Assembly (NCBI GenBank): GCA_017938645.1
Contig: JAGBBE010000131.1
Span: forward strand, 1 to 17,207
Length of the DNA stretch: 17,207 bases
From: Clostridia bacterium
GTDB taxonomy: Bacteria > Bacillota_A > Clostridia > Christensenellales > Aristaeellaceae
Reading direction: 5' to 3'
Part shown: in pieces, positions 1 to 5,888 of the stretch
How the letters are laid out: every line of letters starts with the position of its first letter
How positions within the stretch are numbered: position 1 is the first letter of the stretch
Position numbers and translations under genes: made by a program
Notes under the pieces: generated by a model
Told to the model about the DNA's origin: nothing
The model's input: only the letters and a program-made list of their open reading frames with translations
Databases searched by the model: none

Positions 1-81
1 GGAAGTGGTGGTCTTACCGGCGTCGATATGAGCCATGATGCCGATGTTGCGCACCTTATCCAGCGGGTGACTTCTAGGCAT
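1..81 (-). CDS. fusA: Elongation factor G, N-terminal 27 codons (cut by window edge)
   Basis: EF-G is the GTPase that drives tRNA-mRNA translocation on the ribosome. Only the first 27 codons lie in the window. They contain the characteristic beginning of the G domain: the stretch [16 protein letters not shown] carries the P-loop (AHIDAGKT), and the leader [10 protein letters not shown] is typical of bacterial EF-G. The ATG at 81-79 is preceded by a good ribosome binding site, GAAAGGAG, about 11 bases upstream. The gene follows rpsG by 87 bases on the same strand, the usual str-operon order rpsL-rpsG-fusA. The remainder of the gene, and probably tuf, lie beyond the left edge. The identification is near certain despite the short fragment, because P-loop and gene context agree. 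Confidence 0.95.
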   Translation of the reverse strand, partial: MPRSHPLDKVRNIGIMAHIDAGKTTTS

Positions 82-133
82 AACGAAGGGTCTCCTTTCA
101 CATTACAAGCTTTCTGTACATACCTTCCAACCA

Positions 134-154
134 GACGCGGCGCCACGCCGCGTC
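134..154 (-). promoter_or_regulatory. GC-rich hairpin in the rpsG-fusA spacer
   Basis: A perfect inverted repeat (GACGCGGCG, 3-base loop, CGCCGCGTC) lies between the rpsG stop and the fusA ribosome binding site. No run of T follows it in the direction of transcription, so it does not look like an intrinsic terminator. It may stabilise the rpsG mRNA end or influence fusA translation; that role is inference. Confidence 0.45.
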
Positions 155-168
155 CGTTCGCATCGTTC

Positions 169-639
169 TTACCAGCGATAGTGGGCGAAAGCCTTGTTGG
201 CCTCGGCCATACGATGCATTTCTTCCTTGCGCTTGACGGCGGCGCCAGTGTTGTTGGCGGCGTCCATCATCTCAGCGGCCAGACGCTCGGCCATGGTCTT
301 CTCGCCGCGCTTGCGGGAGAAATCGACCAGCCAGCGCAGAGCCAGGGTCTGACGGCGCTCGGGACGGATTTCGATCGGGACCTGGTAGGTGGCGCCGCCC
401 ACACGGCGGGCCTTGACTTCCAGCTGGGGAGCAACGTTGGCCAGAGCGGCGTTGAACACTTCAGTGGCGTCCTTGCCGGTCTTGGCGGCTACGGTCTCGA
501 AAGCGGAGTAGCAGATGCGCTGGGCAGTGCCGCGCTTGCCATCCAGCATGATCTGGTTGATGAGCTTGGTGACCACGGTGGTCCCATATACGGGATCGGG
601 CAGCACCTCGCGCTTGGGAATAAATCCGCGACGGGGCAT
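169..639 (-). CDS. rpsG: 30S ribosomal protein S7
   Basis: S7 nucleates assembly of the 30S head by binding the 3' major domain of 16S rRNA and lines the E-site. The 156-residue product has the family's standard length. It starts [16 protein letters not shown] and contains the conserved [13 protein letters not shown] and [11 protein letters not shown] segments (residues roughly 78-102), and ends in AFAHYRW. I chose the ATG at 639-637 because it matches family starts and has the ribosome binding site AAGGAGGAAA just upstream; the frame is open 13 codons further upstream but nothing supports that longer form. The gene sits between rpsL (269 bases upstream) and fusA (87 bases downstream). In E. 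coli S7 represses its own operon by binding the rpsL-rpsG spacer. The spacer here is large and structured, so similar feedback is possible but not shown. Confidence 0.98.
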   Translation of the reverse strand: MPRRGFIPKREVLPDPVYGTTVVTKLINQIMLDGKRGTAQRICYSAFETVAAKTGKDATEVFNAALANVAPQLEVKARRVGGATYQVPIEIRPERRQTLALRWLVDFSRKRGEKTMAERLAAEMMDAANNTGAAVKRKEEMHRMAEANKAFAHYRW

Positions 640-659
640 TTGATTTCCTCCTTCGTTGG

Positions 660-695
660 GGCGAATGATTCGCCGCAATGCGCCTCATTGGCGCA
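660..695 (-). promoter_or_regulatory. Two adjacent hairpins just upstream of the rpsG ribosome binding site
   Basis: Two small inverted repeats lie side by side. The first, 660-674, has arms GGCGAAT and ATTCGCC around a single base. The second, 679-695, has arms TGCGCC and GGCGCA around a five-base loop. They end about 20 bases before the rpsG start. Neither is followed by a T-run. Their position matches where S7 binds in E. coli, making a translational control element plausible, but this is inference from position. Confidence 0.4.
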
Positions 696-702
696 ACGTA
701 AG

Positions 703-732
703 ATTTTAGCGGGGCCTTGAATGCGTTTTCAA
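703..732 (-). promoter_or_regulatory. Possible internal promoter upstream of rpsG
   Basis: On the minus strand TTGAAA (732-727) and TAAAAT (708-703) are separated by 18 bases, a reasonable sigma-A-type promoter. It lies inside the 269-base rpsL-rpsG spacer and would start transcription about 55-60 bases before rpsG. The rest of the spacer (733-908) holds no open frame with a ribosome binding site and no clear RNA gene. Chance matches of this quality are common, so confidence is moderate. Confidence 0.4.
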
Positions 733-908
733 AGCGCAACTGCGCACAGGTTTCTGTCGGCCTTCAGCATCGGCCGCTCCCGGCACTACGGGAAAGTCAC
801 GCGGTGTGCATGGCAAAGGCTGCGTCCCTCATGCTCCTTGCAGGGGACATGCCACACTCTTGCGCCCACTCCGAAACGGGCTGCAAGCTGCAGCGCAGGA
901 AAACGTGC

Positions 909-1283
909 TTACTTCTTGGGCCTCTTCGCGCCGTACAGGGAACGGGACTGCATTCTCTTGGCAACGCCGGCAGTATCCAGAGCGCCGCGGATGATGTGGT
1001 AACGAACGCCGGGCAGGTCGCGAACACGGCCGCCGCGGATGAGAACCACGCTGTGCTCCTGAAGGTTATGGCCGATGCCGGGAATGTAGCACGTACCTTC
1101 GATCTGGTTGGTCAGACGGATACGGGCGATCTTACGCAGAGCAGAGTTGGGCTTCTTGGGGGTCGTGGTCTTCACGCTGAGGCACACGCCGCGCTTCTGC
1201 GGGCAGCCCTGCAGGATGGGAGCCGTCGACCTGTTAGCAGCCTTCACGCGACCCTTGCGGATCAGCTGATTGATCGTGGGCAT
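909..1283 (-). CDS. rpsL: 30S ribosomal protein S12
   Basis: S12 sits at the decoding centre and controls accuracy; it is the classical site of streptomycin-resistance mutations. The 124-residue product starts [12 protein letters not shown] and has the conserved [13 protein letters not shown] loop with Lys43, then [16 protein letters not shown] and DLPGVRYH. Asp89, the residue that is methylthiolated in many bacteria, is present. The residue just before it, position 88 in E. coli numbering, is Arg (codon CGC) instead of the usual Lys. The length matches E. coli and lacks the insertion seen in Bacillus S12. The ATG at 1283-1281 is preceded by CGGAGGTG. The gene is second in the str operon, after the L7Ae-like gene (75-base spacer) and before rpsG. 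Confidence 0.98.
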   Translation of the reverse strand: MPTINQLIRKGRVKAANRSTAPILQGCPQKRGVCLSVKTTTPKKPNSALRKIARIRLTNQIEGTCYIPGIGHNLQEHSVVLIRGGRVRDLPGVRYHIIRGALDTAGVAKRMQSRSLYGAKRPKK

Positions 1284-1307
1284 AGAGACACCTCCGAATT
1301 GATATGC

Positions 1308-1337
1308 TATAACGCGCCGCAGCCCGGGCGCTTTATA
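1308..1337 (-). promoter_or_regulatory. Hairpin in the leader of rpsL
   Basis: In the minus-strand RNA the arms UAUAAAGCGCC and GGCGCGUUAUA pair over 11 positions with one A-G mismatch, closing an 8-base loop. It lies between the L7Ae-like gene and rpsL, ending about 15 bases before the rpsL ribosome binding site GGAGGTG. No T-run follows, so it is unlikely to be a terminator. A translational operator, a processing site or a protein-binding element (the preceding gene encodes an L7Ae-type RNA-binding protein) are possible roles, all inferred. Confidence 0.5.
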
Positions 1338-1359
1338 GTCTCTTTGGAATGGCGCGTGC

Positions 1360-1605
1360 TCACTTGAGCACAGCGGCGGACGCGGTTTTCACATCCACCG
1401 TGCAGAGCCTGCCAAGCTCCTGCATGCTGTCCACCACGGTTACGGGCACGTTTTTCTCCTCGCACAGACCGTTGATCCGGTGATAGATAAAACCGTCCGC
1501 ATCCTTACCAAGAAAGACCCTTGCGGCCTTGTCCTCATTGAGGGCACGAAGCACCTGTTTGGTACCGACTACGCGCTTGTCCGCCTGTTTGAGCAGGTTT
1601 TCCAT
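1360..1605 (-). CDS. rplGB: L7Ae-family RNA-binding protein, YbxF type
   Basis: An 81-residue L7Ae/L30e-type protein. In Bacillus the homologue (YbxF, also called RplGB) binds kink-turn RNA and is encoded just upstream of rpsL. Visible family features are GTKQVLRAL near residue 14, FLGKDAD around residues 31-37 and [18 protein letters not shown] at about residues 54-71, matching the YbxF pattern in length and spacing. The frame stays open far upstream, but the ATG at 1605-1603 is chosen because AAGGAGGCGG precedes it and the family is about 82 residues long. The gene heads the str operon here; in Bacillus rpoB-rpoC stand directly upstream, whereas here an unrelated hydrolase gene and its terminator do. 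Confidence 0.9.
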   Translation of the reverse strand: MENLLKQADKRVVGTKQVLRALNEDKAARVFLGKDADGFIYHRINGLCEEKNVPVTVVDSMQELGRLCTVDVKTASAAVLK

Positions 1606-1728
1606 CAAAGCCGCCTCCTTTGCCTGGTTCGAATCCGCCGTGGCTGCATACGCCCGGCGCCGCTTGCTTTTCCCGCCTTTATCGCGGCAAAAGGGCATAC
1701 CAGTGCGCATACTTCGCACAACCATATC

Positions 1729-1759
1729 ATAATAGCACGAAATCAAGCCCCAAGTCAAT
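1729..1759 (-). promoter_or_regulatory. Promoter of the str operon (L7Ae-rpsL-rpsG-fusA)
   Basis: Minus strand TTGACT (1759-1754) and TATTAT (1734-1729), with TGC directly before the -10 box (extended -10). The spacer is 19 bases, longer than ideal. It lies immediately after the terminator of the upstream hydrolase gene and about 115 bases before the L7Ae start, leaving a leader of roughly that length (1606-1722). The leader has a short possible stem (GTGCG...CGCAC) but no feature I can name. Confidence 0.6.
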
Positions 1760-1771
1760 CGTTTTCGCAGA

Positions 1772-1819
1772 AAAAAATTGCGCGCAAACCCTTGAAAAAT
1801 CAGGGTTGCGCGCAATTTG
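1772..1819 (-). terminator. Intrinsic terminator after the DUF2974 hydrolase gene
   Basis: In the minus-strand RNA the arms of AGGGTTGCGCGCAATTT type (left arm 1819-1803, right arm 1793-1776) pair over 17 positions with one bulged base and a 9-base loop. The second arm runs directly into a tract of seven T. It starts about 22 bases after the hydrolase stop codon and separates that gene from the str promoter. Confidence 0.9.
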
Positions 1820-1841
1820 ACATTCTGGTTGACATTATCCC

Positions 1842-2966
1842 TTATTCGCCATTTGCAGGAGAGTTTCTGATCTTGAGCAGTTCCGAAAGAACCAGCTTCA
1901 CAATTTCGCCCGCTCCGGTGGAAAACAGCGAGTGCAGGAGCCTTACGACGTTTCTCCTGGTTTTGGAATCCAGCCCGCGGATGGCCTCCAGCATCTTTCC
2001 GGCGCTCTCCAGCCAGTCTGTGGCCAGATCCGTGACCAGTTCTGCCTGCGCGGCGTCCACCACCTGATACAGCGTATCCACCAGGAAGCGCCTCTCCTCC
2101 ATGTCCATTCCGGCCAGCCATGCGTGAATTGTCTCATCGGTAAGTCTGCCGGTGACGTCCACGCCGGCCAGCGTCACAAAAGCACCGTTCTCCACCTGCC
2201 AGGTCATGGCGTCGTGCTGAAGGATGCCCAGCGTCGCGGCCTCCACCACCGTATAAACCGGGTGATAGTTCAAAAGCATGCCCACCACGCTGCTTTGCGG
2301 GAGATAGCTTTCAATGCGATCACTCACCAGCGCATAACCATGGCTGTGGAGGGTTTCCTCATCCACGCCCGGCGCGTCGAAGGCATACACGCGGCGGATG
2401 CGCTCGCGCGTGGACGAATCAGTGGTCGCCGCCGCATACACCGACAGATTGCCGCCCTTGCTGTGACCGCACAAAATCAGCGCGTCGCCGGTCCTGCGGG
2501 AGGCGCGCAGCGCATATTCCGCCGCCTCGTGCTGGGACGGCACGGTCATGTAGGACATGTTGAGGTCTTCTTTCCAGCCTACCACGGTCAGATCCGTTCC
2601 CCGGTAGGCCACGCAGCTCAGCCCGCCCGGCAGCCGGTAGGTGCAGGCGCTGAACTGCATCTCGCGCCCCACGTCAATTTCATTGACATAGTCGCACATG
2701 CCCCAGTCCCGGTAGCGTTCCAGCCCTGCGCACGTTTCAAACAGCGCCCATCGCTTTTTCTGAAAGCGGTCAAAGCCGGAAGGATCCACATTTTCCCGAA
2801 GAAAATCCCACGCCTGCGCAATGGTGGACGTGCGCCCGTACGTCAGATGTCCCTCCATGGGCAGATAGACCAGCTGGCTTATCACCAGCGCATCCAGCGA
2901 GTCAAACGGACGCCGTTCAAGTTTCTGATGGCCGACTGTCATGGCGTGATCACGAATGTTCGGCAT
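1842..2966 (-). CDS. DUF2974 (Mbeg1-like) alpha/beta-hydrolase, lipase-like
   Basis: A 374-residue predicted serine hydrolase of the DUF2974/Mbeg1-like family, common in Clostridia and lactic bacteria; substrate unknown. The N-terminal FDSLDALVISQLVYLPMEG (residues 21-39) is typical of the family. RGTD and WKEDLNMSY follow at 122-139. The nucleophile elbow is GHSKGG (167-172, Ser169). Candidate acid and His residues lie in FDAPG (196-200) and QHDAMTW (250-256). No signal peptide or membrane segment is evident, so it is probably cytoplasmic. The ATG at 2966-2964 has GGGGAGGG about 10 bases upstream; a second in-frame ATG at codon 9 lacks a ribosome binding site. The gene has its own promoter and terminator and seems to be transcribed alone. 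Family assignment is firm, function is not. Confidence 0.88.
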   Translation of the reverse strand: MPNIRDHAMTVGHQKLERRPFDSLDALVISQLVYLPMEGHLTYGRTSTIAQAWDFLRENVDPSGFDRFQKKRWALFETCAGLERYRDWGMCDYVNEIDVGREMQFSACTYRLPGGLSCVAYRGTDLTVVGWKEDLNMSYMTVPSQHEAAEYALRASRRTGDALILCGHSKGGNLSVYAAATTDSSTRERIRRVYAFDAPGVDEETLHSHGYALVSDRIESYLPQSSVVGMLLNYHPVYTVVEAATLGILQHDAMTWQVENGAFVTLAGVDVTGRLTDETIHAWLAGMDMEERRFLVDTLYQVVDAAQAELVTDLATDWLESAGKMLEAIRGLDSKTRRNVVRLLHSLFSTGAGEIVKLVLSELLKIRNSPANGE

Positions 2967-2992
2967 GCGGTTTTTCCCTCCCCTCTCCGGTC

Positions 2993-3022
2993 AGTATACA
3001 GGATTGTGCCAATCGTATGCAA
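2993..3022 (-). promoter_or_regulatory. Promoter of the DUF2974 hydrolase gene
   Basis: Minus strand TTGCAT (3022-3017), an 18-base spacer and TATACT (2998-2993), about 27 bases before the start codon. It lies directly after the terminator of the upstream acyltransferase gene, so the hydrolase gene needs its own promoter. Confidence 0.6.
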
Positions 3023-3043
3023 GCATGAACAAAATTGCAAACA

Positions 3044-3074
3044 GGCGCTCTCTTCCGCGCAGGAAGAGAGCGCC
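3044..3074 (-). terminator. Intrinsic terminator after the acyltransferase gene
   Basis: A perfect 13-base-pair stem (GGCGCTCTCTTCC and its complement) with a 5-base loop begins 8 bases after the acyltransferase stop codon. On the minus strand it is followed by TGTTTGCAATTTTGTT, a moderately T-rich tail. The strength of the stem and its position support terminator function. Confidence 0.85.
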
Positions 3075-3081
3075 CGTAGTT

Positions 3082-4101
3082 TCAGCGACACTTTTTTCTT
3101 TTGATGAGACGGTACAGTTCATAGGCTACAGCTGCGACTGCAATCGAAATCCCATAAAACAGCCAGTATTTCTCGTCATTCGAAAGGTGCAGGGAAGGTT
3201 CCGATAGGATTCCTGCCACTGTCCAGTGAAACAGATACAGCGGCATCGTAATCTGTCCCAGATAAAGAAATACTCTGCTGCGAATTACGCGGGTGCAGCT
3301 TTCCTGCGACATCGTGATCGCAATTCCAATCACGAAGCACAGCATGATCGGGCGAAGCGCCCACATTGGATCTGTGTAGCTGATCACAAGCGGAAGAACC
3401 AGACAGATCAGCTGAATCAGCGTCAGCCAGATCCGGCCAATCTTTTCACGAACCTTCGGAATCATTGAGCTGCCCAGTTCATAGGCCAGCACGCCCAGCA
3501 GCAGGTCGCTGAAGGATCTGATAAAATTATCCGGAAACAGGCAGTTGCCATCCATGACAGTCAGTGCATACAGAAACACCGGCACAAACAGTGAAACGAC
3601 CGACATCACACTTCTGGACAGCGTTTGTACCAGAATGCAGAACAGGGGGAAGACCAGGAACAAGGCTGACAGATACCACGAGGGCACAAGCACGTTCAGC
3701 CTGTAGCCTCCTGTGAGCATAAGCATCTCCAGCGGAAGATCACTCAGGAAATGAATAACCTCTTTGATTCCCTGATCAGGGAGCATCCAGATCTTTACTG
3801 CCTGATAAGCATATTCCATCATCATGGCCGTCCATGCAAACGGAACAATCTCACGAAACTTTTTCCACGTGTAGCCAATCGCGTTTCGACCTGCGTTTTC
3901 CAAAGAGACGAGTTGCGTCTGACGGAAATGGCCAGCAGTGAGGTAACCTGTGAGCATGAAGAAAAAATCCGCAAAAATCCAGGCATTGCTGAACGGATAC
4001 CAGCTCAGCCCCATATGATACTGATGGCATCCCATCACGCCCAGCATGGCTAAAAAACGATATAAATCGATCAGACTGTTTCGCTCTTTTCTCCTAGTCA
4101 A
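3082..4101 (-). CDS. Acyltransferase-3 family integral membrane protein
   Basis: A 339-residue polytopic membrane protein of the acyltransferase-3 family (relatives of OatA and WecH), which transfer acyl groups, usually O-acetyl, to cell-surface sugars or peptidoglycan. Family marks: IDLYRFLAMLGVMGCHQY at residues 11-28 with Arg15 and His26, DFFFMLTGYL at 45-54, and LGQITMPLYLFHW at 281-293. About ten hydrophobic segments are visible and the C-terminus is basic. The start is TTG at 4101-4099, supported by GGGAGGGG upstream; the next in-frame ATG would cut the first membrane helix. Two hand-counted 60-base samples inside the gene gave 43 and 52% G+C and one near its 5' end 47%, against 60% in a sample of smc and 67% in the neighbouring hydrolase, suggesting separate ancestry. 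It has its own promoter and terminator. The acceptor molecule cannot be told. Confidence 0.88.
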   Translation of the reverse strand: MTRRKERNSLIDLYRFLAMLGVMGCHQYHMGLSWYPFSNAWIFADFFFMLTGYLTAGHFRQTQLVSLENAGRNAIGYTWKKFREIVPFAWTAMMMEYAYQAVKIWMLPDQGIKEVIHFLSDLPLEMLMLTGGYRLNVLVPSWYLSALFLVFPLFCILVQTLSRSVMSVVSLFVPVFLYALTVMDGNCLFPDNFIRSFSDLLLGVLAYELGSSMIPKVREKIGRIWLTLIQLICLVLPLVISYTDPMWALRPIMLCFVIGIAITMSQESCTRVIRSRVFLYLGQITMPLYLFHWTVAGILSEPSLHLSNDEKYWLFYGISIAVAAVAYELYRLIKRKKCR

Positions 4102-4143
4102 TACGGCCCCTCCCTTCCCGAATCATTTTGATTGATGCCGTCT

Positions 4144-4172
4144 ATTTTACCATATTCAGGTTGTTCTGTCCA
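4144..4172 (-). promoter_or_regulatory. Promoter of the acyltransferase gene
   Basis: Minus strand TGGACA (4172-4167), a 17-base spacer and TAAAAT (4149-4144), with TGG directly before the -10 box (extended -10). It lies about 43 bases upstream of the TTG start. This is the best sigma-A-type promoter match in the window. Confidence 0.7.
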
Positions 4173-4533
4173 CGCAACAGATGACCATGTATTCATTGTC
4201 CATATGCTGTGCTATTAATGAGTGTACATCGTACTGGAGGACGTCCACTTTGCGCCAAAAATTGGTTTACTTCTCTCAGTGTGTCTTGCGCTGTTTGTCC
4301 TTTCCACCCATGCCGAAACTCAAACCTTCTCCGTCCTGTTTTCCATCGGCTATGATAAAACCATTCTTTTCCTAGGCACTATGTCCTGCCTCACCGACTC
4401 AGACGACGATTACCTGATGGCAGGAAACTTCCAGAACGGCTGGTTTATCAACCTTTATGCCTACTACGGCAAACCGGAGCAGAAAACAGACAACTGGCTT
4501 TCAGAAGCTTTGACCGATCTTCTCAAAACCTTC
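4173..4533. other. Lower-G+C spacer without a recognisable gene; one unassigned open frame
   Basis: About 360 bases lie between the acyltransferase promoter and the terminator of the UPF0340 gene. One 60-base sample here is 45% G+C. On the plus strand a frame is open from a GTG at 4222 to 4611 (129 codons). Its start directly follows a TGA, has no ribosome binding site, and the frame runs through the terminator hairpin into the opposite gene. Residues in its second half (for example DDDYLMAGNFQNGWFINLYA) look protein-like, with ordinary codons, so the stretch could be a decayed remnant of a gene. I do not recognise any family in it, and I see no repeat ends or transposase. Confidence 0.35.
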
Positions 4534-4566
4534 AAAACCGTCCTGAACCCCTGTCAGGACGGTTTT
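4534..4566 (-). terminator. Intrinsic terminator closing the plsX-to-UPF0340 gene series
   Basis: A perfect 13-base-pair stem (AAAACCGTCCTGA and its complement) with a 7-base loop lies 7 bases after the stop of the UPF0340 gene. On the minus strand it ends in TTTT, followed by GAAGG and a further TTTT. The plus-strand side also has T-rich sequence, so it may stop transcription in both directions. Confidence 0.82.
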
Positions 4567-4573
4567 GCTATGC

Positions 4574-5134
4574 TTATTTTTCGGGATACTGCGCGCGGCT
4601 GCCGCCGATGAAGGGCAGACGAGAGTAGGCCATGACCACATGCGCCTGACCCACTTTGGTTTCGCCCTCGCCCATGCGCAGCGGAACCGCCACAGGACGC
4701 AGATGCATGCCCACCAGCGTGTCGCCCACGTCGATGGCTGCGTCGGCCTGAATGCTCACGGCCACGGCAGGCTGATCAAAACGCTTGTAGGCCGCAGCGC
4801 CCACGCTGCCGCCGGCCTTGGGCACAGGCATCACGTTGACCTGCACAAGGCGCATACGGTCGAGCACCTCCTGCTCCATGACCAGCGCGCGGTTGAGATG
4901 CTCGCAGCACTGAAATACCGGATGAAGGCCCAGTTCGCGGCAGGTATCGATCATCGTCATCGCCAGCGCGTCGCCCAGTTCCGGCACGCTGTTGTGGCCG
5001 ATGTGACCGCCCGCCACCTCGCTGGTGGAGCAGCCCATCACAACCACGGAGCCCTGCCTGAGGTTCGCGGCATTTTTGAGATAGACAATGCACTCCCGAA
5101 GCTGAGAGGTAATTTCCTGATACTGTTCGTACAT
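4574..5134 (-). CDS. ywlG: UPF0340 family protein (YwlG-like, DUF436)
   Basis: A 186-residue member of UPF0340 (TIGR01440), a family of soluble proteins of unknown function found mostly in Bacillota. Recognisable conserved blocks are GCSTSEVAGGHIG at residues 34-46, CEHLNRAL at 77-84, VPKAGGSVGAAA at 104-115, GMHLRPVAVP at 142-151 and FIGGSRAQY near the C-terminus. The ATG at 5134-5132 was chosen because it fits the family length and has AAAGGAG 11 bases upstream; the frame is open 14 codons further but overlaps the preceding gene. It follows the RNA methyltransferase gene by 16 bases and is the last gene before a terminator, so it is probably cotranscribed with it. Family firm, biochemical role unknown. 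Confidence 0.92.
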   Translation of the reverse strand: MYEQYQEITSQLRECIVYLKNAANLRQGSVVVMGCSTSEVAGGHIGHNSVPELGDALAMTMIDTCRELGLHPVFQCCEHLNRALVMEQEVLDRMRLVQVNVMPVPKAGGSVGAAAYKRFDQPAVAVSIQADAAIDVGDTLVGMHLRPVAVPLRMGEGETKVGQAHVVMAYSRLPFIGGSRAQYPEK

Positions 5135-5150
5135 GACTGAAAAAACTCCT

Positions 5151-5876
5151 TTAGTCCTTCGCATGCACAAAGGCATACGCGCCGATGCCCACGGCGATGG
5201 ACAGATTCAGCGAATCGATTTTGTCGTTGTGCGGGATGCGCACGGCCTGACCCATTTGGGCGAACTCAGCAGGCAGACCGCTGCCCTCGTTGCCAAAGAT
5301 CAGTGCAAAGGGATATTCTGCCTTTTCGGTGGCTTCTTCCAGCATCACCGAACCGTCCAGCATAAACGGATACAGCGCATGCGTGGGATGCTCCATGCGG
5401 TAGAGGCTGAAATCCTCGTAATACTTGACGCGGAGGCTGAACACCGCGCCCATGGTCGCGCGCACCACCTTGGGATCAAACACGTCCGCAGCAGGACGGA
5501 TGATGGCGATGTCCTCAATGCCCAGACCCAGCAGCGTGCGCTGAATGGTGCCCAGATTGCCCTCATCCATGGGATGATGCAAAACCACATGCGGCGCGTC
5601 CTTTTTCAGATCGCTCTGCCATTTTTCAAACACCACGGCAGCAAAGCAGTTCTGCTTGCCGCTGATGCGGGAGAGCGCCTTGTCGGCCACTTCCTCGCGC
5701 ACGCGGTGCTCGCGGCAGATTTCGCGCAGCTTCTCAACGCCCTCGCCCTGCGCCTTTTCGCTCAGAAGCAGACGCATGGCGCGCTCAGGCGCGTTGTGCA
5801 TCAGCTGCAGCGACGGAAACACGCCCGGCGCATAGCTGTAATTCAGGTCGGAACTGTACGGTTTCAGAGGCGGCAT
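5151..5876 (-). CDS. TrmH/SpoU family RNA methyltransferase
   Basis: A 241-residue SPOUT-class methyltransferase that would use S-adenosylmethionine to 2'-O-methylate a ribose in tRNA or rRNA; the target cannot be assigned. Motif 1 is NLGTIQR (residues 106-112, with the conserved Asn and Arg), motif 2 FGNEGSGLP (194-202), and motif 3 IPHNDKIDSLNLSIAVGIG (214-232). These form the trefoil-knot cofactor pocket. In motif 3 the usual Met-x-Gly is replaced by HND, while the SLN core is kept. The N-terminal 90 residues are a less conserved substrate-binding part. The ATG at 5876-5874 is preceded by CGGAGGAACC, and the upstream acetyltransferase gene stops only 12 bases before it, so translation is likely coupled. 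It is similar in length to YsgA-type proteins. Confidence 0.9.
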   Translation of the reverse strand: MPPLKPYSSDLNYSYAPGVFPSLQLMHNAPERAMRLLLSEKAQGEGVEKLREICREHRVREEVADKALSRISGKQNCFAAVVFEKWQSDLKKDAPHVVLHHPMDEGNLGTIQRTLLGLGIEDIAIIRPAADVFDPKVVRATMGAVFSLRVKYYEDFSLYRMEHPTHALYPFMLDGSVMLEEATEKAEYPFALIFGNEGSGLPAEFAQMGQAVRIPHNDKIDSLNLSIAVGIGAYAFVHAKD

Positions 5877-5888
5877 AGGTTCCTCCGT

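Noticed and set aside
169..678. Longer S7 with 13 extra N-terminal residues
   Set aside because: The shorter form has the family start MPRRGF and a good ribosome binding site; the extension lies in the hairpin region and has none.
1626..1636. GGTTCGAATCC on the plus strand, identical to a tRNA T-loop consensus
   Set aside because: The flanks do not form a T stem beyond three pairs, there is no acceptor stem or anticodon arm, and the site lies in the leader antisense to the L7Ae-like gene.
1360..2121. Longer version of the L7Ae-like protein
   Set aside because: The extension reads through the terminator and promoter and into the hydrolase gene; the family is about 82 residues long.
4173..4533. 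Insertion sequence or prophage remnant in the low-G+C spacer
   Set aside because: No terminal inverted repeats, target duplication or transposase or integrase motif could be seen.
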